From Streptomyces sp. NBC_01381 (GTDB lineage Bacteria > Actinomycetota > Actinomycetes > Streptomycetales > Streptomycetaceae): a stretch of DNA of 64,000 bases. Shown piece by piece: positions 24,988-33,281 of this stretch. The notes under the pieces were generated by a model that had not been told where the DNA came from, made no database searches, and worked only from the letters and a program-made list of their open reading frames with translations. Location: NCBI RefSeq assembly GCF_026340305.1, contig NZ_JAPEPI010000004.1, positions 186,001 through 250,000 of the forward strand. The letters run 5' to 3'. The translations under genes were made by a program, and so were the position numbers. The first letter of the stretch is position 1. The number at the start of each line of letters is the position of its first letter.

Positions 24988-27735
24988 ATGCTCGGTAGGA
25001 TCACGGAAACTGCCGCACTGGCTCGGCTGATCCGTGCCACGGCATCCGGGTGTGGCGGTGCGCTGTTCATTGTCGGAGAGCCGGGGCTGGGGCGGACCAC
25101 CTTGCTCCGCGAGATCGCCACCCTTGACGACACCGTCCAGTCGGCGTACGTCGTATGTACCGCCGCCGAGTCAGGGCTGCGTTACGCGGGTCTGCACCAG
25201 GTGGTCCAGGCGTACCGCTGTGATTTGCAGCGACTGCCCGCACCCCAACGCGAGCTGCTGGGCTACCTGTTGGCCACCGGTCAGAACCGTCCAGGAGACA
25301 CCGGGCTTGCGGTCGGTGCGGCGGCGCTCGGCCTGCTCGGTGCCGCGGCCGCGCGGCGTCCGCTCCTGCTCGCGATCGACGACGTGCACCTGCTGGACAC
25401 TCCGTCCAGGGAGGCTTTTCTCTTCGTGGCCCGGCGGATCGCGGGAGAGCCGATCGCCATGGTCCTCACGGCCGAACACTGCCGCTCCGTCCGGTCAGCC
25501 CTCCGCCCGGCAGTCACCGGTGTACCCGAGCTGAGGCTGGGGCCGCTGGACCCTGCCGATGCGCGGGCCCTGCTCCAGCAGTCCGTTCCCCATCCGCTGC
25601 GACGGTTCGTGGCCGAGCGGCTGCTCGCCGTCGCGGAGGGCAATCCGCTTGCCCTCACCGAACTGCCGACGCTCCTCACGCCGGCCCAGTGTTCGGGGAA
25701 CCTGCCGCTCGACGACCCGCTCGCCCCCGGTGAGCGGCTGCGAGACACTCATCTCCCCAGGCTTGCCCGGCTCCCCGATACCGCCCGTGCCGCCCTTCTG
25801 GTGCCCGCCGCGGCGGGGGACGGTCCGAGTGACGACTTGCAGCGCGCGCTGGTGCTGCTCGGGCACGCGCCTGACGCGCTGCTGCCCGCGGAAGAGGAAG
25901 GCGTGATCGAGATACGCAGGGGACGGCTGGTCTTCGCCGACCGGCGGCTGCGCCTTGTCGCCTACCACGACGCCTGTATGTCGCGGCGGCACTCCGTCCA
26001 CCGGATGCTCGCGCAGGTCCTCGAAGGCCCCGTCGCCGCCTGGCACTTGACTGCCGCGCACATAGGCCCGGACCAGGCCGTGATCCACGCCGTCGAGGCG
26101 GTGGCGAGCGTGGCCGAAGAGACCGACCCGGACACATGCGCCGAGCTGTACGAGCGTGCAGCGGGCTTCGCCGACCGACACGACGAAGCGGCTCGGCTTC
26201 TCGGCCTGGCGGCGGGCTGTCGCCAGCGGGCCGGGGCCGCAGAACACGTACCGGTGCTGTTGGGCAGGGCGTTGGCGCTCACCCACGAGCCGGCGCTGCG
26301 CCGCGAACTGAGCGTCATCCAGGCGCGCCAGCGCGGTGCCACCGGCCACCCCTTTTCCGCGCACCGAACCTTCCGTGATGCGGCCCGGCAGCTGACCGGG
26401 GAGCCCGGCCAGGCGGCCCAACTGCTGTTGGAGGCAGTCGATTCCGCGGTGTGCGCGGCCGACAGCCGTGCCGCGCTCGGCAGTGCCTGGCAGGCGTACC
26501 GGCTGACCCGGCTGTGCGGCGGGGACCTGGCGGAGGCGGCAGCCGTCCAGCTCGCGCAGGTCATGGCCTTGCGCGGCGAACGCGCGCAGGCCCGCGAACT
26601 CCTGCTGGCCCAGTCGGCAGGCGAGGCCGCGGGGGCGCTGGTGGGGCGGGCGGAAGTGCTGGGGTGGCTCGAGGAGTACGAGGCCGGCTGCATGCTCCTT
26701 GACCGGGTGTTGGGGGAGCAGCCTGGCGTCGAGGCGGGAGCGGGCGTGGCACGGCGGGCGGCCGCGCTCGGCTGCCGGGCCTGGATCCGGCTGTGGACGG
26801 GGGACTGGTCCGGAGCGCGCACCGACGCGACAGCGGCCGTCGTATGTGCCGAACACCGGCAGGAGACCGCTTCGTTGGCTCAGGGCCTTGTGGCGCTCGG
26901 GCGGCTGGAGGCCGCGCAGGGCCGGGTGGTGGAGTGCGGAGCGGTACTGGCTCGTGCCTCTGGGGTGGCGCGGGCACACGGCCTTGAACTGGTCCCGGGC
27001 CAGATCGCCGTGGCCAAGGGCCTGTTGGCGCTGGGAGCGGGCAAATACCAAGAGGCGGTGACCGGTTATGAGCGGGCCGGTGTCCTGGCCCAAAGGGCGG
27101 GGATCGAGGACCCGTCGGTGGCCCCGTGGGCGGCGAACCTGATCGAGGCCTACGTGCGTAGCGGGAGGATCGCGGAGGCGGAGCGCGAACACGGCTGCTT
27201 CGATGCCGAGATGCGGCGCGCGGGGCCGTCCTGGGCGCTCGCGGTGAGTGCGCGCTGTCGTGCCCTGCTCCTTGAGAGCGACGGGCGGGGCACGCCCGGT
27301 GCGGTCGAGGCGGCCTTTCACGAGGCCCTGGAGTGGCATGCGCGGGGGGCGGTCGTCTTCGAACGTGCGCGGACCCTGCTCTGCCATGGACAGTGGCTGC
27401 GCCGTACGGGACGTACGCCGGAGGCGCGCGTTGCCCTGGCGGAGGCGCTGTCGGTCTTCTCCGCGCTCGGTGCCGTCCCGTGGGAGGAGGCGGTCCGCAG
27501 CGAGTTGCGGGCGGCGGGTGCGCGGGCTGCCCGGACGAGCTGCGGGCAGCTGACCGAGCAGGAGGGGCGTATCGCCGCGTTGGTGGCGGGCGGGGCCACC
27601 AACAAGGAGACGGCGGCGGCGCTTTTCCTCAGTCCGAAGACTGTGGAGTTTCATCTCGGGAATGTTTACCGGAAGTTGGGGGTGCGGTCGCGGAGTGAGT
27701 TGGCGCGGGCTTATGACACGGTTGGCGGGGCGTGA
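24988..27735 (+). CDS. LAL-type LuxR family regulator with AAA-like ATPase domain
   Basis: A 915-residue large ATP-binding regulator of the LuxR family. An N-terminal STAND-type ATPase has a Walker A-like motif GEPGLGRTT with arginine (R36) where lysine is normal, and Walker B LLLAIDDVHLLD. A long TPR-like helical region follows, and residues 855-912 form a LuxR HTH (LTEQEGRIAALVAGGATNKETAAALFLSPKTVEFHLGNVYRKLGV). ATG 24988 was chosen at the start of the domain (MLGRITETAALARL); its ribosome-binding site is weak and the open frame runs upstream. It is convergent with the eCIS toxin gene, with only two bases between the stop codons. By context it is the likely activator of the eCIS operon; LAL regulators are usually pathway-specific activators. 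Confidence 0.88.
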   Translation: MLGRITETAALARLIRATASGCGGALFIVGEPGLGRTTLLREIATLDDTVQSAYVVCTAAESGLRYAGLHQVVQAYRCDLQRLPAPQRELLGYLLATGQNRPGDTGLAVGAAALGLLGAAAARRPLLLAIDDVHLLDTPSREAFLFVARRIAGEPIAMVLTAEHCRSVRSALRPAVTGVPELRLGPLDPADARALLQQSVPHPLRRFVAERLLAVAEGNPLALTELPTLLTPAQCSGNLPLDDPLAPGERLRDTHLPRLARLPDTARAALLVPAAAGDGPSDDLQRALVLLGHAPDALLPAEEEGVIEIRRGRLVFADRRLRLVAYHDACMSRRHSVHRMLAQVLEGPVAAWHLTAAHIGPDQAVIHAVEAVASVAEETDPDTCAELYERAAGFADRHDEAARLLGLAAGCRQRAGAAEHVPVLLGRALALTHEPALRRELSVIQARQRGATGHPFSAHRTFRDAARQLTGEPGQAAQLLLEAVDSAVCAADSRAALGSAWQAYRLTRLCGGDLAEAAAVQLAQVMALRGERAQARELLLAQSAGEAAGALVGRAEVLGWLEEYEAGCMLLDRVLGEQPGVEAGAGVARRAAALGCRAWIRLWTGDWSGARTDATAAVVCAEHRQETASLAQGLVALGRLEAAQGRVVECGAVLARASGVARAHGLELVPGQIAVAKGLLALGAGKYQEAVTGYERAGVLAQRAGIEDPSVAPWAANLIEAYVRSGRIAEAEREHGCFDAEMRRAGPSWALAVSARCRALLLESDGRGTPGAVEAAFHEALEWHARGAVVFERARTLLCHGQWLRRTGRTPEARVALAEALSVFSALGAVPWEEAVRSELRAAGARAARTSCGQLTEQEGRIAALVAGGATNKETAAALFLSPKTVEFHLGNVYRKLGVRSRSELARAYDTVGGA

Positions 27736-27737
27736 CG

Positions 27738-30700
27738 TTACGATTTCTTGTTGGGTACGTTGGTCTCGAAGAGTATCTTGTTGTTCTTTCCCCAGGTGGC
27801 CTTCATATTCATCGAAATGGGTCGCAGAGTCGCTTTGGTGAGCCGTTGGAAATCCTTCTTGTAGATGGCTTCGACGCAGTACGTCAGTTCCTCTCCTTCT
27901 AACGCCTTGCCTTTCACCTCGCGTTCGTATGTGGTCATCCCGGGATGGTTGGCGCGACGATACAGGGCGACGAAGTTCTTCCGTTCCTCATTGGAGCCGC
28001 CGAGATTGGCGCCGATCAAATGAGACCGATTGAGGTCCTTCTTGCTCTCCCAGCCGATGGGGTTGAAGCTTGGCTTGGTTTCCCCGCCTAGCGTATCCAC
28101 CGAGATCTTCGCCCTTGCCCACGTTGGGCGCTTCATATCCAGTTCGCCGTATTTGACCTCTGCTTCACGCTTGGCCTTTCTCGCCTTCTTGGTGGTCTTC
28201 TTCTTGCCCTTCGGATTCAGGCTTCCTTCCACGCTCCACACGCCGCCGTCCCCCACCGGCTCGAGGGAAGTGAGTCGGTACCTGATCCGGATGGCAAGTA
28301 GGGCGGCCTTGAGAACCGTCCCATCGAGGATGGTTCCCTTCAGCTTGTTGACCGTCCTGGCTCCGAGCTCGACGCCAGCCGTTACATCGCGCTCCTTCTC
28401 CTCCGACGTACGCCGGTCTTTCTTGCCCATCAGTTTGCCGAGGGCTTTCTTCCCGCCGGCCATGAGCTTCTTGCCGTACGCCGCGGCCATGGCGATCATC
28501 TTGGAGATGAAGCCGCGGACCGGGGCCCCGACCTTCTCCAGGATGCGCTTGATCCTGGCCGGGATCGCGCCGAGCCCCAGGACGCGGGCGAACAGGTCGA
28601 TGGCGAGCGGGAGGACGCCGGCGAGGGAGCTCTCGATCTTGTCGGCGACCTTCTGGGAGACGCCGTTGCAGATCTCCTCTAGCGTGTCGAGGATGCCGTT
28701 GACGAATTCGGCGAGCGCACGGGCCTTGTCCACCAGGAAGGTGACAAACTCGTAGATGGCCGTGACGGCCTTGATCAGGGCGCCGGCCGGAGTGATCAGG
28801 GACAGCAACCATTTCATCCCCGCTTTGACGACGGTCTCGGCGACGAAGTCCTTGAGCATGTCGAAGGCCCGCTGTTTCAGGTCCCCAATCTTTTCCCTGA
28901 TCTCCTCCCACAGGCCCGCGGTGCCCTTCTCCATGACGACCCCGATGATCCTGATCGCGCCGATCACGGCGTTTAGCACCGGCTTGGGCATGTGCTTGAG
29001 CAGCTCGGCGCGGATGAAGGCCCGGCTGATCCCGAAGAGTGACAGCGCCAACTTGACTACGCCCCGCAGATCCCACTGCTCCGGCAGCTCGACCCCGGTG
29101 GAGGCCAGATTGCCGAACAGCCAGTCCTTGACGGCCTTCGAGAGATGCTTGGAGATATTCAGCAAGAACTGTGTCAGCCCTGCCTTGACCGAGGCGGCCA
29201 GATTGGCGAGGAAGACGATCGGGCTCCTGACGATCCGTTCGGCCGCACCGGCCGCTCGTTTCACCACACTGACCAACAGGTCCTTCAGACCGATCAGGAT
29301 CTTGATCGCGCCGGCCACCGCGTCACGGGCCCGCTCCCACAGGCTCCTGTTGGCCTGCTTCACTGCCGCAAGGGCCGCCTTCGTAGCCTCCTGCGCCTGC
29401 GCGTAGGACTCGGCGAGCTGGTCGACGATCGCGTCCGCCTTCTCGTCGATGGACGCTTCCAACTCGTCGTACCGTGCGGCGAATCCGGCGGCCGCCTCCT
29501 CCCCGAAGGCGCGCATCGTGGGCTTCAGGCCCGCGACGTAGGCGTCCATCCGGAACCGGCCGAACGCGGCCCGCTGCCGCGCGTAGTTGACGCGCTTCTC
29601 GACGACGTCGGCGACCTCGTTGACCGCGCCCCAGATCTCGGCCGTGTAGACGGCCTGGTGTGCCTCGTAGTCGGGGTCGCCGGAGAAGAAGTCCAACCAG
29701 CTCGTTTCGCAGGCGGCGAGGAAGCGCTTCCGGGCCTGCCCGGCCCGCTCGTCGAAGAGCGTGCGGACGGTGACGTCCAGGTCCGCTAGCGCGGCCTTGA
29801 CGTCGTCCTTGGTCTCCTCGTAGATCTTGGTCAGATCTGCCGTGACCTTGGCGCGATCGGCCTCGGTACGTGCCTGGGCCGCTCGCTTGCCGCTCATCAC
29901 GGACTTGCCTGTGCTGGCCCGTACGCCGGCCATGGCGGTCATCGCGACCTTGCCCGCGCCGGCCGCCCGCTGCTCGGCCGCGGCCCGCTGCTCCGCCTCC
30001 TCGGCCCGGAAAGAGTCCGGCGCCGCGGCGGAATCCTGCTCCGCGGCCTTCTTGGACTGGAGGGCGGTCGAGAAGGTGGGTTCGTTGGCGCGCCGGAGAG
30101 TTTCGTCGGTGAGCTCTGCTTTGTCCATTGCGGCCGTCGTGCCGCACGCGTGGGCGGAAAGGTCCACCGCGGCGGCAGGCGCCGGGGCCGGTACGGTGTC
30201 CGCCGCATGGGGCGGGGCCGGTACGGGGGGTGGCCGGTCGGGCGTCAGGGGTATGGCGGGACGCTCGGGTACGCGGGCCGGGTCCGGCTGGGCCGTTGCG
30301 GTCTCCCGCACCTCACTCGACGTGGCATCTGCGGCGGCGTGCAACTCACCTGAGAGCTTGGGGGTGAGTTCGTCGCGTCGGTCCGGGTCCGCGAGCGCCT
30401 TGGCGTCTTCCGCAGTCGTCGGTTGCTGCTCCTTGATGCGCTGTTCGAACCTCGCGATGAAGCCGGACCGGTCGAAGGGCTTAGGTTGCGTCGAGGCGAT
30501 GGCCTCCGCCTGGTCAAGACCGGCGTACGCGGTGCGCTCCCCCTGCGGTGCCACCGCCGCACGCTGGGCGGTCGCGGCCTCGGAGGCGGGCGCGGGGTGC
30601 CGGGTCAGCACCCGCTTGCCCGCGGTGACTTGGGCGGCGATCCGGCGCAGCCCGGGCACGGGGGTCTTCTTGCCGACGGTGGCCCGCCCAGGAGTCTCGC

Positions 30701-31091
30701 CCCGGGTGCGGTCGGACGCCGCCTCGCCTTGGACGGCGAGCGCCACGGCGGCGGCGTTGCCGACGGCGGGCCGTGCTGGGCCTGGGCGCCTGACGGGTGC
30801 GCTGCCGTTGGCTCCTCGTGCCTTCGCCGCAGCAGACATGGGGCCGCGCACGCTCGCCCGAGCCGTGGTGGTGGCCCTGCGCACGCTCGCCGGAGCGCTG
30901 GCGGACCTCCTTGCTCCCGCCACCGCGGCAGCTTTTCCGCTCTCGGTAGCGGCCCCGGGTGCAGCCGTCGTCCGGGCTGCCGCCGGGGCGGGGCGTTTCC
31001 GCAGCGCTTTGAGCTTGCCGGGCGAGGGTCGCGTGCTCGCCTGGGTCACGGCGGGCGGAGGCGTAGGAGCGGTCCGCGCGGGGGCGCTCAT
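27738..31091 (-). CDS. eCIS cargo/effector with tape-measure-like core and C-terminal nuclease domain
   Basis: A 1117-residue protein at the end of the eCIS operon. Residues 1-330 are disordered, Ala/Pro/Arg-rich. Residues 340-600 are coiled-coil helices. Residues 620-900 are long amphipathic or hydrophobic helices (FLANLAASVKAGLTQFLLNI, WLFGNLASTGVELPEQWDLR) of a kind found in other eCIS effector and tape-measure-related proteins. After a lysine-rich linker, residues 1005-1117 resemble a DNA/RNA non-specific endonuclease: NRSHLIGANLGG gives the putative general-base H1024, with N1039 and N1048 and a downstream E1056. Its ATG overlaps the ATPase stop (ATGA). Codon 1064 (27900-27902) is TTA. 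No immunity gene is adjacent. The role as a translocated toxin is inferred from domain order and position. Confidence 0.8.
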   Translation of the reverse strand: MSAPARTAPTPPPAVTQASTRPSPGKLKALRKRPAPAAARTTAAPGAATESGKAAAVAGARRSASAPASVRRATTTARASVRGPMSAAAKARGANGSAPVRRPGPARPAVGNAAAVALAVQGEAASDRTRGETPGRATVGKKTPVPGLRRIAAQVTAGKRVLTRHPAPASEAATAQRAAVAPQGERTAYAGLDQAEAIASTQPKPFDRSGFIARFEQRIKEQQPTTAEDAKALADPDRRDELTPKLSGELHAAADATSSEVRETATAQPDPARVPERPAIPLTPDRPPPVPAPPHAADTVPAPAPAAAVDLSAHACGTTAAMDKAELTDETLRRANEPTFSTALQSKKAAEQDSAAAPDSFRAEEAEQRAAAEQRAAGAGKVAMTAMAGVRASTGKSVMSGKRAAQARTEADRAKVTADLTKIYEETKDDVKAALADLDVTVRTLFDERAGQARKRFLAACETSWLDFFSGDPDYEAHQAVYTAEIWGAVNEVADVVEKRVNYARQRAAFGRFRMDAYVAGLKPTMRAFGEEAAAGFAARYDELEASIDEKADAIVDQLAESYAQAQEATKAALAAVKQANRSLWERARDAVAGAIKILIGLKDLLVSVVKRAAGAAERIVRSPIVFLANLAASVKAGLTQFLLNISKHLSKAVKDWLFGNLASTGVELPEQWDLRGVVKLALSLFGISRAFIRAELLKHMPKPVLNAVIGAIRIIGVVMEKGTAGLWEEIREKIGDLKQRAFDMLKDFVAETVVKAGMKWLLSLITPAGALIKAVTAIYEFVTFLVDKARALAEFVNGILDTLEEICNGVSQKVADKIESSLAGVLPLAIDLFARVLGLGAIPARIKRILEKVGAPVRGFISKMIAMAAAYGKKLMAGGKKALGKLMGKKDRRTSEEKERDVTAGVELGARTVNKLKGTILDGTVLKAALLAIRIRYRLTSLEPVGDGGVWSVEGSLNPKGKKKTTKKARKAKREAEVKYGELDMKRPTWARAKISVDTLGGETKPSFNPIGWESKKDLNRSHLIGANLGGSNEERKNFVALYRRANHPGMTTYEREVKGKALEGEELTYCVEAIYKKDFQRLTKATLRPISMNMKATWGKNNKILFETNVPNKKS

Positions 31092-33280
31092 GGCAGCACG
31101 CAGGGGGTCGCTGACGCCGCAGGCGTGCCGGAGTCTCGTACGGGTAACGGACCGAGCGCCAGGTCGAGTTCACCGGACCGGGGCAGTCGCGACTCCTGGC
31201 GGAACTGGCGGGTGAGCGCCTCGGCGAGATGGTCTCGGTCGATGACCAGGCTGCCCCTCTCCGCCGCCAGCAGTGCGGCGCCACGGGCGGTGGCCATGAT
31301 GGCCGCACCGGTGAGATCGAGCCGCGCCAGCCCTGCCAGGCTTAACTGTGGGTCCAGCGGGGCGTGTTGGGGAAACGCCATACGCCACAGCCGGGTTCGC
31401 TCCCGCTCGCCCGGCCGGGTGAAGTGCACCACGAACTGGAAGCGGCGCGTGAAGGCCTCGTCCAGATTGCCTTGCAGGTTGGTGGTGAGAACGACCAACG
31501 CCGGGCTGTGCTCCAGGCGTTGCAGCAGATAGCCGACCTCGAGATTGGCGTAGCGGTCGGTGCCGCGGCTCACCGTGCCCCGCTTGCCGAACACGGCGTC
31601 GGCCTCGTCGAAGAGCAACAGTGCGTTCGCTGCTTCCGCGTGGCTGAAGGCCTCGTCGAGGTTCTTCTCGGTCTCGCCGACCCATTTGGAGACGGTCTGT
31701 GCGAGATCGACCCTGACCAGATCCACTCCGAGGATGGCGGCGACCACCTCGGCGGCGAGGCTCTTGCCGGTGCCGGGCTCGCCGGTGAACAGGGCCTTCA
31801 GGCCGGGGCCGCCGTGCTGCCCACCGAAGCCCCACTCCTGGGAGACTTTGGGCCAGGCCCGGAACGCGGCGGCGAGCTCGCTGATCTGCCGCGCCTGCTC
31901 CGCGGGGAGCACGAGATCCGGAGCGCCACGGGCGGGTGTGCGGACATCGGCGATACGGCCCGGCAGGGCGGCCAGGACGCGGGCGACGGCTGCGTCCAGC
32001 GACATGCCGCCGGACGCGGCGAGCCGTACGGCTGCGCGCAGTTGGGCGGGCGACAGCCGGAAGCGGGCGGCCAGGTCGTCGAGGACATGAGGAGCCGGGC
32101 CCGCCTCGGTTGCGGCGCTGGCGGTGGCTGTGCTCCAGAGGTCGCGGCGTTCCTGGTAGCCGGGCTCGGCAGCGGACTCCTCCGCGTAGCGGCCCGAGGA
32201 GAGCAGACCGAGGGGGCGCCACGGCGTCTGCCCGGTCAGGACGACCGGGGTGCCCGACCGGGTCAGGATGTCGCAGACCGATGCCGCGGCCCATCGCGCG
32301 TCGGGGTCGTGGAATCGGTCGGAGGGCAGCCACAGCCCCGTGCCGAGGGCGGCCGCCGCCGCCAGGGCGCGCCCTGTGGCGGCCCGCACTTCGTTGGGGG
32401 TCCGGCACATCTCCAGGTCCGGCGCGTGCCGAAGCGCCAGCCCAGCCCGCTCGGCCACGGCGTACGCCGCGTCGGCCTGGCTGCCGTCCGGCAGCCCCCA
32501 CAGAGCGGCGATTCCCGCGGGGTGCGCCCTCAGATGGGCAGCCAGCCGCTCGATGCGCTGGCGCGTCGGCCCGTCGAGCAGTCCGGGGAGAGGCGCGAGC
32601 ATCCCGCCCGGGTCGTGCACTAGGAGTCCGGGATCGCCGAGGCCGTGCAGCAGGAACGCGGGCAGTTCGGGGCGGACGTGCAGCGAGCGCAGCAGATCGG
32701 CTCCGGAGGGCTCCGGCCCGCCGTACGATTCCGGGTCGCCGTCCTGGATCAGCAGTCCGAAGCGGCGCAGCCGCCCGTACGGTCCCAGCGCGGGCAGCCG
32801 GTTGCACCGCTCGGTGGGCGAGGGCGCCAGGACAGTGAGGATCAACTCGGCTGTGGGGCGCCGCTGGTCGAGATCGTCAAGGAGGTAGCCGAACAGCAGG
32901 GAGTGCTCGGGTGCGAGCGCCGGTGCGAGGCACAGCAGCAGCGCATCGCACTCGAAGGAGTCGAGGTCGGCCGCACGGGCCAGAGCGTCCAGTGGCAGTG
33001 AGATCCCCTCTGCGGCGGCCCGGCGGCGGAGTTCGTGCTCCGCCCGCGTCTGTGCGGCAGGCGGCTCGACGGGCTGGGACAACGGGTGCACGACGGCGGG
33101 GTCGGTGACGTCGAGGAGCAGACCGGCCTGCTCGTCGGTGACGCAGTACGGGGACAGCTCGGCCCCGGCGAGCAGCGCGGAACGCTTCGCGCGCCGGGCC
33201 GCGGCTGCCCGCAGCGCACGGTGGACGGCGCCATAGCGAAGGGCCAAATGGGCTGCCGCGGCGGCTGATCGGGTCTGCAT
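31088..33280 (-). CDS. eCIS AAA+ ATPase
   Basis: A 730-residue ATPase, one of the hallmark components of eCIS loci (Pvc15 type), thought to help assemble the particle or load cargo. The C-terminal AAA+ module has Walker A GEPGTGKS (K506), Walker B LLLFDEADAVFGKRG (D558, E559) and arginine-finger region EAFTRRFQFVVHF. Residues 1-450 are the helical N-terminal domain usual for this family. ATG 33280 has CAGGAGGGTGAC directly upstream, far better than start codons further up. The stop overlaps the effector start. Codon 646 (31343-31345) is TTA, so full-length ATPase should need the bldA tRNA. Confidence 0.93.
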   Translation of the reverse strand: MQTRSAAAAAHLALRYGAVHRALRAAAARRAKRSALLAGAELSPYCVTDEQAGLLLDVTDPAVVHPLSQPVEPPAAQTRAEHELRRRAAAEGISLPLDALARAADLDSFECDALLLCLAPALAPEHSLLFGYLLDDLDQRRPTAELILTVLAPSPTERCNRLPALGPYGRLRRFGLLIQDGDPESYGGPEPSGADLLRSLHVRPELPAFLLHGLGDPGLLVHDPGGMLAPLPGLLDGPTRQRIERLAAHLRAHPAGIAALWGLPDGSQADAAYAVAERAGLALRHAPDLEMCRTPNEVRAATGRALAAAAALGTGLWLPSDRFHDPDARWAAASVCDILTRSGTPVVLTGQTPWRPLGLLSSGRYAEESAAEPGYQERRDLWSTATASAATEAGPAPHVLDDLAARFRLSPAQLRAAVRLAASGGMSLDAAVARVLAALPGRIADVRTPARGAPDLVLPAEQARQISELAAAFRAWPKVSQEWGFGGQHGGPGLKALFTGEPGTGKSLAAEVVAAILGVDLVRVDLAQTVSKWVGETEKNLDEAFSHAEAANALLLFDEADAVFGKRGTVSRGTDRYANLEVGYLLQRLEHSPALVVLTTNLQGNLDEAFTRRFQFVVHFTRPGERERTRLWRMAFPQHAPLDPQLSLAGLARLDLTGAAIMATARGAALLAAERGSLVIDRDHLAEALTRQFRQESRLPRSGELDLALGPLPVRDSGTPAASATPCVLP

Positions 33281-33281
33281 G

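Noticed and set aside
27600..31100. Immunity gene for the nuclease effector
   Set aside because: I looked on both strands around the effector; the only neighbours are the ATPase and the convergent LAL gene, and short frames inside are shadows.
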